A stretch of 64,000 nt of DNA from Okeania sp. SIO2C9 (GTDB lineage: Bacteria > Cyanobacteriota > Cyanobacteriia > Cyanobacteriales > Microcoleaceae). The notes under the pieces are model-generated. The model saw nothing but the letters and a program-made list of their open reading frames with translations, searched no databases and was not told the origin of the DNA. The stretch lies in NCBI RefSeq assembly GCF_010672455.1, contig NZ_JAAHGO010000021.1, positions 1 through 64,000 on the forward strand, read 5' to 3'. The position numbers and the translations under genes are program-made. Below, in pieces: positions 8,837 through 18,073 of the stretch; within the stretch, counting starts at the first letter, position 1, and every line of letters starts with the position of its first letter.

Positions 8837-10120
8837 CTAGTTAATGGTTCCTGCCAAAACAGGTTTCCCTGTAGATACGGCTTGTTCAATAATATTAGCA
8901 GCACGAGTTACTCCACCTGCTGTGTTGATAGCTTTCTGTAGTCTCAAAGCATTTTGTTTATATGAAGGTTGTGTCAATACCTGGGAAATAGCTTTTTGTA
9001 ACCGAGACACAGTCAAACGTTTCAGAGGTACAACTTCTCCTGCTCCAGTCCAAGCAATTCGTGCTGCTACTCCTGGTTGGTCATTGGTAACTGGTATTGC
9101 CACCATTGGCACTCCATTTTTCAAGCATTCCATTGTAGTATTCATTCCCGCATGAGTAATCATCATAGTTGCTTTTTCCAGTAATTCTAATTGAGGTGCA
9201 TAACCAACTACCAGAGGATTTCCCTGCAACGAAGGCAATGATTCTGGTGTTGTAGCACCTCCCAGAGAGATTACTAATTGAGTATCCAATTCTGCACAGG
9301 CCGCTGCAATCATCTCAAATACACCTAATAAACGATTTTGTAACGTTCCCATTGAAGCGTAAATTAATGGTTTGTCTGTTAATCTTTCCCAAGGAAAAGC
9401 AACAGATTCTCTACTAGCTGAAGAATGATAAGATCCTGTAAAATGAAACCACTGAGGCAAATTCTGTCTAGGAAATTCAAATTCTATAGGTGCCTGACTC
9501 AGTTGAGCCAATTTAGAATAGGCATCATTAGGTTGAGTATGTAAAGGCAATTTCCACTGTTGGCGGTACTCAGCTATCACTTTTCTTATTGGACTAGCAA
9601 CAGTATTTAGTATTTTATAGCCTATTTTGTTGCGTAAAAGTGCCCACCAAGCAGTGCTATAATTCCAAGTAGTGTTAAATGGAGGAACAGTTGTTTCTGG
9701 ATTTAATACTACTGCGCTACATACAGTTACAAACGGAATACGCAAAAAGTCTGCGACTGTTCCTCCTTCTACCGAACCTTGATTAACTAGCACTGCTTCG
9801 ACACCTGCTGCCTTCATTAATTCCGGTGCATCTCGGAGTGTAACAGTAGCTCCCTGCTGGAGAAAATCAATAGTACATTTTAATGCAGATAATCCATTCA
9901 GTTTCCCAAGTTCAGCAAACATTTTTTTTGTTGCTCCGATAGGAAAGTCTTGCTCACCAATAGCTTGAAATTCTAATCCTGCTTGCATTGCTTTACGTTG
10001 AGTATCAAGAACGCCGAATAAGGTGACGCGATGACCGCGCCTTTGAAGTTCTTGTCCTAAAGGGAGCATTGTATTCAGGGGACCTGTAGAACCTGGACTG
10101 ATAATACCAAAATGAGTCAT
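8837..10120 (-). CDS. UGT/MGT-like family 1 glycosyltransferase
   Basis: 427 residues. The N-terminus (MTHFGIISPGSTGPLNTMLP, then LGQELQRRGHRVTLFG) is the acceptor-side Rossmann fold of GT-B enzymes. The C-terminal half has the nucleotide-sugar binding signature THAGMNTTMECLKNGVPMV followed by PVTNDQPGVAARI, as in macrolide, zeaxanthin and sterol glycosyltransferases. It would transfer a sugar from a UDP- or dTDP-sugar to a hydroxyl on a hydrophobic acceptor. SD-like AGGGA precedes the ATG. The FAAL-ACP-TE gene lies downstream on the same strand, 590 bp away because of nested repeats; originally the two were probably adjacent (inference). The acceptor cannot be read from the sequence. Confidence 0.85.
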   Translation of the reverse strand: MTHFGIISPGSTGPLNTMLPLGQELQRRGHRVTLFGVLDTQRKAMQAGLEFQAIGEQDFPIGATKKMFAELGKLNGLSALKCTIDFLQQGATVTLRDAPELMKAAGVEAVLVNQGSVEGGTVADFLRIPFVTVCSAVVLNPETTVPPFNTTWNYSTAWWALLRNKIGYKILNTVASPIRKVIAEYRQQWKLPLHTQPNDAYSKLAQLSQAPIEFEFPRQNLPQWFHFTGSYHSSASRESVAFPWERLTDKPLIYASMGTLQNRLLGVFEMIAAACAELDTQLVISLGGATTPESLPSLQGNPLVVGYAPQLELLEKATMMITHAGMNTTMECLKNGVPMVAIPVTNDQPGVAARIAWTGAGEVVPLKRLTVSRLQKAISQVLTQPSYKQNALRLQKAINTAGGVTRAANIIEQAVSTGKPVLAGTIN

Positions 10121-10149
10121 AGTAAGTTTTTCCCTAGTTTATAGTTCCA

Positions 10150-12000
10150 CCTTCTTGAAAACTAGACACGCGCTAGACATTTGCCATCGGTGAGGTGCAA
10201 ATGATTTCATTACTCACCTGTTTCAATGTGTACTCGCAAAGAAAGTTTTGTCTTCGCCGACATGATGTTCTGCCCATAGTTTATGGGCAGCGGATACCCT
10301 CAAGAGCTTTCCTCCATTGAAAAAGTTGAGTCCTTCGGATACGATGTAGTTTAATAAAACTAGCAACTCGTCGCCAATGACTCCAATCATGTTTGTTGAC
10401 ATCCTCTGGTCTCAACAAACACTGTGGTATTTTTTCTGATAGCTTTAAGGCTCTACGGCCAATTACTAAAGCAGCAGCAGTGCCACTATTAAGGCCGTAT
10501 TTAGACATATAATTAATCATTCCAATTACACTGGTAAAAGCTGGATTAACTTTAATTAATTCCACCCCAAACCTTCTGCAACGTGACTCTAAAGTTTCTC
10601 TAAACATTCGAGTAGACAATAAGACAAGCATCTCATTGTAAACTTTACAATATCCACTCATCTTGGCCTTTTTATTACTAAAGTTTAGAGACTCAATAGC
10701 AATAGCACATTCAAAAAACTCTGCTAATTTTACAACTTGACAAACAATATTTCTCATGGATGCAAGGCGATTGTCCTGTCGTTTGATTTTTCCACTCTCT
10801 AGATATGTCTTCTAAATACTCAATATTCCCATCCCACTTCACATAAGTAACTGAAATTGAATCAGCATTAAAATCAATACCAAGACAACCATTTTTTCTA
10901 GTATGAACTACTGGTATTTCTGGTACATAAGTAGAAAGATGTATATACCAATTATCCTGTTTATGTTCCCTACGAAAGATAGAAACTGTGATTGGTTTGA
11001 AATTGTTTATGGCATAATCTAAATTTGTTGCTCTATATCGACCATTCCTATTTGATACACTAAATTCTAGCTGTATTTTCTGACCATATTTGCCTTGTAA
11101 TGGTCTAGGTAATTGAACTTGTAGTTGATATTTACCATCCTCTTGTAATGGAAAAACTTTGAGCATAGTTCCACCGCCTGGCTGAGATTTTCCTACACAA
11201 AAAAACCTGCCTGACCGTTTTTTTCTCCAATATACACTCCATTCCTCTTGGGTTTTATATCCATTTTCTGCTAAATTATGTTGAGCGTTAAATAATTTCT
11301 GTGAGCCAAAACAAATATGTAGACGTTCTGTATTTTTTAACTTATTTAATTTTCGTTTCAGACTAGCTATTTTCTGAATTTTACTCTTTAAACCTAGCAA
11401 TTGATGACAAAATTTATTTCGAGCCTGTATATGTGGAAAACCTTTTTTTTTTGCTAATTTTAAAGTTTTTTCTAGTTTAGTGATGAGTTTTTTTGTAGCA
11501 GTTGTTTTAGCTTGGATTTGTAACTCTAATTTAGAATAATGGTTTTTTTTAGCTGTTTTTAATTGGTTTAAACATGTTCGTGCTTCAGTAGCGATTGAAT
11601 CAGCATAAGCCTATTTAATGTTAAACTTTTTCATTACTTCGCTTTTCTACTTCCGATTCTGACAATTTTTCTGTTTGCATCCAGTTAATAGCAGAGCGTT
11701 TCCAGGATTCATACAATGCTCCTAGTTCCTCAAATGCAGGATGATATTCAATTTTGCCTTCTATCCCTGTTAAGGAACCGTGAGATTTAGCCATGAGTGT
11801 TAGGACTTACATTCAATTACTAAAATCAAATTTAGCATCCCTTTTCTAGGGATGTCAATCATATTTGTGATAGCTTTGACCTTTTTTCAAGTTTTGACAT
11901 AGGTTCCTAATTTTTTTAATTCGCGATTGTGTCATATCCTAGAGACTTTGTAGATGTTTGTCTAGGATAGTCTATATTTTTTGGTGTTAGCAAACAACAG
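10150..12000 (-). mobile_element. Decayed IS200/IS605-type element with tnpB only
   Basis: The element encloses a broken tnpB gene. Its right end (low coordinates) has ctagacacgc and a hairpin ggtgag...ctcacc (10,183-10,212); its left end has a hairpin atcctagagac...gtctaggat (about 11,936-11,964) followed by ttagcaaacaacag. Both ends recur in the small element at 37,685-37,980, which supports these as the true limits. No tnpA is present. Confidence 0.6.
10281..11794 (-). pseudogene. tnpB: TnpB-like RuvC nuclease, frameshifted pseudogene
   Basis: The original start is probably the ATG at 11,792-11,794 (MAKSHGSLTGIEGKIEYHPA). An in-frame TAA near 11,613 and a one-base frameshift near 10,790 break the frame; the pieces join as ...GNIEYLEDISRE, then KIKRQDNRLASMRNIVCQVV. 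RuvC motif I is seen in CLGIDFNADSISVTY (Asp) and motif II in CAIAIESLNFSNKK (Glu). At the expected motif III the sequence is YGLNSGTAAALVIGRRAL, without the usual Asp or the zinc-ribbon cysteines of canonical TnpB. It belongs with the longer 'TnpB-related' proteins. A coiled-coil-like lysine-rich region lies near the N-terminus. It is not functional as it stands. Confidence 0.75.
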
Positions 12001-12059
12001 TAATATTATATGTTAATTTTGACAAACAATATTCATTTTTATGAGGAAAGATATCTAAG

Positions 12060-13740
12060 ATGATTTCATTAACTAATCAACCTGAATGGAAAATTCCTGG
12101 CCCACCAACTTTACCTCTAATTGGTCGCACTCTTAATGTAATTCGTTTTGGAAAAGATTGTATTGGTTATAGTAATAAACTTTTTCAAACCTATGGAAAT
12201 GTAGTCTCTTTAGCTGAATCAGGTGGAACCAATATTTACTCACCAGATACTGATTGTCCAGGGACGATTCTAGCTTTTGGTCCAGAAATTGTCCGTCAAG
12301 TTACTAGTCAACATCATATTTACCGAAAAATTGGGTTTAAAGCCTCGCCCATAAGCGGGCGACTTTTTAAAAGCAAGTAAATTGAATATATGCTATAGTA
12401 CTAAAAGTTGCCGGGGGGCACTCGGAAACTCTAAACGGACGTGGAGGCAAGCGTAAGACTACTGTCAAAGTAGCAGCAGCCTAAGAAGCGTCAACCCGCC
12501 GAAGAGCTACGGCTCAGTAGGAATCTCCGTGCCTGACCGCCGGAGAGGATGTCAACGTCAAAAAGATAAATCAAAAAGAACCCAATCTTTAAATAATTTT
12601 GGAGCAGGATTATTCCTTGTTAATGGGGAAGAGCATCTACAACAGCGTAAATTAATGATGCCAGCTTTTCACAAAACTAAAGTTGAGTCCTATCGTGATG
12701 AGATGGTTGCTATGACTCAATTTTAAATTGAGCGACTCTCAACTGATCGACCTTGTGAAATTAGCCAATTTATGCACAGACTAACCTTACGAATAGCAAC
12801 TAAAACTCTGTTTGGTGAGGATATAAATACTGTAGATAGTACCGCAGGAGAAGTCCTTCAAGAAATTCTCAAGTGTCAAAAATCTTCATCAATTCAGTTA
12901 TTTCCTTTTGATATCCCTGGGCTAGTTTTTCATCGTTATCTCAATCTTTTGGCTCAGTATGAAACAAAAATCAAAAAAATTATTGCGGATAAAAGAGCTA
13001 AAGGGATTAATGATAACGATGTCTTATCTATGTTAATTCAAGCCCGCGATGAAGAAAGTGGTCATCCCTTAAGTGAAGAAGAATTAATTGCCCATACTGG
13101 AGTAATTTTTTTAGCGGGTCATGAAACCACAGCAAATGCCCTAACTTGGACAATATTTTTGCTTTCACAACATCCTCAAATCACTGGAGACCTAGTGAAT
13201 GAACTCGACAGTGTACTTCATGGAGAAGCTCCCACCCTCGAACAGTTACATCAACTTCCGTTACTAGAGCGAGTGATTAAAGAGAGTATGCGAATCTTAA
13301 CCTCTGTTCCCTGGAATGGTCGGGTGACTTCCGAAACTACTGAATTAGGAGGTTATGAAATTCCTAAAGGAACTGAAGTAGTTGTTAGTATTTACCATAC
13401 CCATCATATGTCGGAAATTTATCAAGATCCTGAAGCTTTTAAACCTGAACGATGGGAGACTATTAATCCGTCTATTTATGAATATAATCCCTTTAGTGCT
13501 GGTCCGCGCCTTTGTCTTGGTGCTACTTTTGCTATGATGGAAATTAAAATTGTATTAGCCATGCTATTACAGCATTTTCGATGGGAATACGTTCCTGGCC
13601 AAACCATCGATCGCGTTGGTGTGATTTCTATTAAACCCAAGTATGGACTCTCAATGATGGTTCGTTCCCAGGATCGTGAGTTTAGTAACGGTGTTGGTAA
13701 CGTGGAAGGTAATATTCGAGAAACAGTTAAATTACCGTAG
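12060..13740 (+). pseudogene. Cytochrome P450, interrupted
   Basis: The reading frame is in three pieces: 12,060-12,335 (MISLTNQPEWKIPGPPTLPL, the proline-rich hinge), then after an insertion NNFGAGLFLVNGEEHLQQRK from about 12,565, then an in-frame TAA at 12,724-12,726, then 12,727-13,740. The conserved core is intact: I-helix AGHETT, the KESMR (ExxR) motif, and heme-ligand motif FSAGPRLCLG with the cysteine. It is of the cyanobacterial CYP110/CYP120-like type, which oxidise fatty acids, alkanes or terpenoids (family knowledge). The break is a small IS200/IS605-like insertion plus a nonsense codon. It probably once hydroxylated the product of the neighbouring lipid/glycosyl cluster. A stop-adjacent R6 repeat follows. 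Confidence 0.85.
12338..12556 (+). mobile_element. IS200/IS605-type MITE inside the P450 gene
   Basis: Left end has a hairpin TCGCCCATAAGCGGGCGA (12,345-12,362). Right end has a structured GC-rich stretch ending in hairpin TCTCCG...CGGAGA (12,524-12,546) and GGATGTCAAC, the form seen at right ends of cyanobacterial IS605 elements, where the TnpB omega-RNA is encoded. No ORF inside. Its presence between conserved P450 segments shows that it inserted into a once-intact gene. Confidence 0.65.
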
Positions 13741-13741
13741 T

Positions 13742-13860
13742 TATAGCGCTGCACGCAGGCAACAGGCAACAGGCAACAGGGGGGAATAAAAGGTTATCAG
13801 ATAAGACTTTTAGCTATTGAACACCTCCTGCAATTTGTAAATATCCCAGCGCACATTGCT
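13742..13860. repeat. R6 inverted-end repeat
   Basis: Ends tagcgctgcacgc and cccagcgcacattgctata; core of ggcaaca heptamers. Starts within a few bases of the P450 stop codon. Confidence 0.6.
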
Positions 13861-13862
13861 AT

Positions 13863-14036
13863 ATATCATGTCCGGTTGAACAGTGATCAATAAATAACTA
13901 CGGAGTCCTCAGGAGTCAACCCACCCCTCGCCCCTCCTCCTCCCAGGAGGGGAACGACCGAGTCAGGAGGCAAGAAAGAAGAAGGAATAGGAAGAACTGG
14001 AGTTGAAGGAGAAAGTTTTTTTATAACTATCTGACT
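13863..14036. repeat. R2 MITE with one intact end
   Basis: Intact left end atatcatgtccggttgaaca; the right end after agtttttttataact is lost where the 81-bp array begins. Nearly the same sequence as the copy at 14,711-14,896. Confidence 0.65.
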
Positions 14037-14052
14037 ATATCTAAACTCAAGA

Positions 14053-14598
14053 TAACTATTGGACAATAGATAAATCAAACATCAATCTCCTTCAACTGAG
14101 CGATCGCTTCATCTAATTGTATATAAATAAAACATAACTATTGGACAATAGATCAATCAAACATTAATTTCCTTCAACTGAGCGATCGCTTCATCTAATT
14201 GTATATAAATAAAAATAACTATTGGACAATAGATCAATCAAACATTAATTTCCTTCAACTGAGCGATCGCTTCATCTAATTGTATATAAATAAAAATAAC
14301 TATTGGACAATAGATCAATCAAACATTAATTTCCTTCAACTGAGCGATCGCTTCATCTAATTGTATATAAATAAAAATAACTATTGGACAATAGATCAAT
14401 CAAACATTAATTTCCTTCAACTGAGCGATCGCTTCATCTAATTGTATATAAATAAAAATAACTATTGGACAATAGATCAATCAAACATTAATTTCCTTCA
14501 ACTGAGCGATCGCTTCATCTAATTGTATATAAATAAAAATAACTATTGGACAATAGATCAATCAAACATTAATTTCCTTCAACTGAGTGATCGCTTGA
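14053..14598. repeat. 81-bp tandem repeat array, about 6.7 copies
   Basis: Units begin taactattggacaatag at 14,053, 14,135, 14,216, 14,297, 14,378, 14,459 and 14,540: spacing 82 then 81 bp. Each unit holds the HIP1 octamer except the last, where it is gtgatcgc. Inner units are identical or nearly so; the first has the most differences. On the minus strand each unit reads IQLDEAIAQLKEINV then a stop, so it may derive from the 3' end of a gene. It lies between two R2 copies. Confidence 0.9.
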
Positions 14599-14710
14599 GT
14601 AAGGGACTAGCAAAAAAATAGCTTGCCAGATCGTCTTTTGTGCAACAAAGCCACTTTGAATACCAAATCAGAGCTGCCAATAAGTTTTACTGTTACCAAA
14701 AAATCATCTT

Positions 14711-14896
14711 ATATCATGTCCGGTTGAACAATTATAAATAAATAACTACGGAGTCCTCAGGAGTCAACCCACCCCTCGCCCCTCCCCCTCCCAGGAGGGG
14801 AACGACCGAGTCAGGAGGCAAGAAAGAAGAAGGAAGAGGAAGAACTGTAGCTGAAGGATAAAGTTTTTTTATAACTAATTATCCGGACATGATATT
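14711..14896. repeat. R2 MITE, complete copy
   Basis: Ends atatcatgtccgg and ccggacatgatat; core shared with 13,863-14,036 including the cccaggagggg palindrome. Confidence 0.75.
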
Positions 14897-14926
14897 ACCA
14901 ATTACCAACGCCAATTTTTCTATGCA

Positions 14927-15033
14927 ATAGACATCTCCAGAAAAGAGGGAATAGGGAATAGGGAATAGGGTGAAATAATTGATAATTTATCTACGATAAT
15001 TGATTTTCTATTTTATTTTTGGAGATGTCTAAT
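14927..15033. repeat. R8 element (agacatctcc ... ggagatgtct)
   Basis: Inverted ends agacatctcc and ggagatgtct, gggaata heptamers, and an AT-rich 'aataattgataatt' segment. Other copies: about 15,950-16,053, 31,672-31,910 (with R1 inside) and 46,688-46,826. Confidence 0.6.
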
Positions 15034-15040
15034 GATCATC

Positions 15041-15925
15041 TCAAGCATTACGAAAATCAATCATTGTCTGCCAATACACATCTGGCATTCCGGTGTCAAA
15101 GCATCTCCCTTTTACTAAATACCCATTCATTCCTTCTGTTTTTTGCAACTTATCCAAACAAGATGTTAGTTGAAACTCGCCTTTTTCTCTAGCATTTTGT
15201 TTGATATTTTCTTCTAGGTAATCAAATATTTTGGCTGTCAATAAATATATGCCAAAAACTCCTAGAAATTCATCTTCTTTCATTCCTGGCACATGAAGTT
15301 TTTGTCTGGCATAATTTAGTTCTGGTTTTTCAAAGATTGTATCTATATTAATTATGCCATCGGCAACTAAACTCCCACTAATACAACCATAATGATGTAT
15401 TTCTGTTCCTGGTATTATTCTCACTCCAATTACACTTTTATTGGTCTGTTCGTAGATTTGCAAAATTTGACTTGCACAAGATTTTTTTACCTCAGAAGCA
15501 TATATATGATCTCCTAGTAATAATAAAAAAGGTTCATCTTCAACCCACTCTTTAGCACAGAAAACTGCATGACCATAACCAGCTTGTTCTGACTGAGTTA
15601 ATAGAGTAATTTTACTGCCTAAATTTTGTAAATATTGACAATATTCTTGTTTTTCTGGTGAAAGTTTCTGATAATAACTAGGGATAGCTTGGAAAAAATC
15701 TGTAAAAACTTGGCGATCGCTTTTTTGTATTACTATTCCCACATTTTCTATTCCGGCACTTATGGCCTCTTCCACAATTATTTGAATTATCGGTTTTGCT
15801 TTACCATCTTTGTCAATAATTGGAAATAGTTCTTTTTTGACAACTTTAGTAGCTGGAAACATCCGCGTACCAAAACCTGCTGCTGGAATTACTGCTTTTC
15901 TAACTTTGGCTTTTGATTCTGTCAT
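15041..15925 (-). CDS. galU: UTP-glucose-1-phosphate uridylyltransferase-like protein
   Basis: 294 residues. The N-terminus KAVIPAAGFGTRMFPATK is the nucleotidyltransferase signature GxGxR, with the active-site lysine context VVKKELFPI. LLLGDHIY holds the metal-binding aspartate, and VFGIYLL and the C-terminal GRCFDTGMPDVYW are typical of GalU. It would make UDP-glucose from UTP and glucose-1-phosphate in the cytoplasm, for exopolysaccharide and glycolipid synthesis. It could instead use another sugar phosphate. It stands alone between R8 repeats, so it is probably a single transcription unit. GalU proteins are usually about 290-300 residues, so the length is normal. Confidence 0.88.
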   Translation of the reverse strand: MTESKAKVRKAVIPAAGFGTRMFPATKVVKKELFPIIDKDGKAKPIIQIIVEEAISAGIENVGIVIQKSDRQVFTDFFQAIPSYYQKLSPEKQEYCQYLQNLGSKITLLTQSEQAGYGHAVFCAKEWVEDEPFLLLLGDHIYASEVKKSCASQILQIYEQTNKSVIGVRIIPGTEIHHYGCISGSLVADGIINIDTIFEKPELNYARQKLHVPGMKEDEFLGVFGIYLLTAKIFDYLEENIKQNAREKGEFQLTSCLDKLQKTEGMNGYLVKGRCFDTGMPDVYWQTMIDFRNA

Positions 15926-16054
15926 ATATTTTGAGTTTTTTGGCTAACCAATAAATGATAATGAAAGGGAGTAGGGAGTAGGGAGTAGGGAGAAATAATT
16001 GATAATTTCTGTACGATAATTGATTTGATTTTTTATTATTGGAGATATCTAATA

Positions 16055-16534
16055 TCATAATTCAGAAGACCCTGACGGACATTCCTTAACATATTCAAAA
16101 TTGTCAGGTGCTGTTAATGAAGGTTCGTCAGTTTCACAAATCATTGATTTAGTACTATTGTAATCAACATGAACTATATCAATATAAACTATACCAGAAT
16201 AACTTTTTAATTGTTCGTTTTTGGCAGTAGCAGTAGAAATAGCATAACGACTAGAATTTATCCTGCTAATATCGTATGAGTAACTTTCAGTTTCTAACCT
16301 AATGCCTAATCCTAAATCAGAGATATTATCTGAAAGTTCTTGATTTTCTGCATAATAAGCTTGTTGTCCTTTATTAATTGAAGCAATATATTGTTTTGCT
16401 TCTGATTTTTTGGCTTTAATTGTCTGATTTGGATGCGTGGGTACAGAGATTTGAATTAGTACAAATATCAACCCGATCAAACTGACTAAGGCTACAAATT
16501 TATTCCAAAAATTACCATATTTTGTTGTTGACAT
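16055..16534 (-). CDS. Type IV pilin-like G/H family protein
   Basis: About 159 residues from the ATG at 16,532-16,534, preceded by AGAGGTC; the longer frame to 16,726 runs into repeat sequence and is rejected. One membrane segment (about residues 12-30, FVALVSLIGLIFVLIQI) is followed by AKKSEAKQYIASINKGQQAY and LGLGIRLETESYSYDI, the pattern of the cyanobacterial pilin-like G/H domain. It lacks the full prepilin cleavage motif seen in many relatives, so export by the pilin peptidase route is uncertain. It is probably a membrane-anchored extracytoplasmic protein with two cysteines (CETDEP and KECPSG) able to form a disulfide. It stands alone. Confidence 0.7.
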   Translation of the reverse strand: MSTTKYGNFWNKFVALVSLIGLIFVLIQISVPTHPNQTIKAKKSEAKQYIASINKGQQAYYAENQELSDNISDLGLGIRLETESYSYDISRINSSRYAISTATAKNEQLKSYSGIVYIDIVHVDYNSTKSMICETDEPSLTAPDNFEYVKECPSGSSEL

Positions 16535-16597
16535 TTTGACCTCTTTGAACACGAAAAAATCAGCTAAATTCACTGTAAAACAGAGGATTAAAATTAC

Positions 16598-16745
16598 GGT
16601 AGTCCTGCATGGTAATGGTGAGGATATATATTTTTTAATTTTTCCCACACTCCCCATCTCCCCACATTCCCCTCCACCGGAGGGGTGCGCGGGTGGGTCC
16701 CCATCTCCCCACACTTCCTTTACCATTACTATGCACCACCACCAA
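16598..16745. repeat. Inverted-end repeat R7 upstream of the pilin-like gene
   Basis: Ends gcatggtaatggtgagg and caccattactatgcaccacc are inverted. A related end occurs at 46,538-46,560 (ggtggtgcatagtaatggt). Contains a ccccatctcccca tract. Confidence 0.5.
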
Positions 16746-18073
16746 AATTACTAAAATCTCACTTCTAACTGTTGACTTTAGTGAAACGGTATAAGCAACC
16801 TGCTATCATCTCATGTATTGTTTGTCTTTTTCCTGTAAAGGTAGCAATAATATAGCCAAATAAAAAGTAATTGCTGTTAAATACATACAGAAATATCTGC
16901 CCCTAGTTCTACCAAAAGAAATACGGTTTTTCAAATTTATTATTGCAATCCCCACAGCCATTTTCCCTCAGTGTTCCCTTTTGAGGAGAGATTTCCATCA
17001 CTGCATAATATTTCTTCAAATAGTTAGTTGATTGTTAAAATAAGCTCTTTTATGCTAAAAATTTTGAAATAAAAATCAGCTTTGAGAAAAAACACCTTTT
17101 GAGTATGTAGTTTGACGATTAAATGATAATGAATTTTTTGGTAGTTTTTACAGTTGTATCGATTTAATTTTTAACAAATTTTGTTTAGAGTTGTATGTCA
17201 TTGCTGAAAGCTATCAGTTTTTTTATAGCAAAAGGAAGAAGGTTTTAGTTATCTAGAAAAAAAGGAAAAATGTTTTTTGCCTAAATTTTAAGCTTTTGAT
17301 ATTTCCGCGTCTTTTCCTTCGACTGCTATATAAAAAAATATGATTAACCATTAACCAAATCAATATTTTTTTTGATATAGTTTCCCAAAAATATCCAATT
17401 AATTGTTGTTATGGGAACAAAAATTTAGAAATAGCGTCTAAAAACCCTCTGGAGAAGGATTTAAACCAACAGATAAATTGAAACCAGAAAAATTATTGCA
17501 TAAGACTAAGTTAAAAATTTTAAGGGTTTTTAATCTTCAATTAAAACATAGCTATAGCAATATGATTTGAGTTGTGAGATATTGGAAACTTTTAGGCAAC
17601 AGGCAACAGGCAACAGGCAACAGAGAAGAAGAAAAAAACGTATCATATGAATGTAATAATTGCTATATTCTATACTTTTAAGGAACACTTGAATTCTCAC
17701 AACTGATTCCTGATTGCTATATAGTATAAAAGTATTAAATTTTAAAAAAAAAGTTGGCATTATTGAGAACAACAGCTAGTATATATGAAATAAAATAAAC
17801 TTATGGGTGCATTGAAGCCAAGAAAAAATGTAAAATTTTCTAATTTTTTCTAGTTATATCTATGGTTAAAACAATTTAAAAAACAATCAATAATATCTAG
17901 GAAAAATTATGCCTATTCTATTAGGAGAAAATACTGGTTTTTTCTCATAACATTGCTCTATTCTTAACTAATAATTTATTTGTCAAGACTTGGAGCGCTG
18001 TAAAAATAAAGAAAAATCTAGATTGCTCAATACGGCTAAGGCCTCAACAAAACCTAATCAGTAAGGAAAAAAA
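16746..18073. other. AT-rich gap upstream of the RTX gene
   Basis: About 1.3 kb without a convincing ORF. A block of ggcaaca heptamers lies at 17,595-17,622. The last 100 bases must contain the promoter and leader of the RTX gene; I see no clear sigma-70 motif or riboswitch. Confidence 0.5.

Noticed and set aside
14053-14598. Possible CRISPR array
   Set aside because: Tandem units are near-identical across the full 81 bp with no variable spacers and no cas genes nearby.
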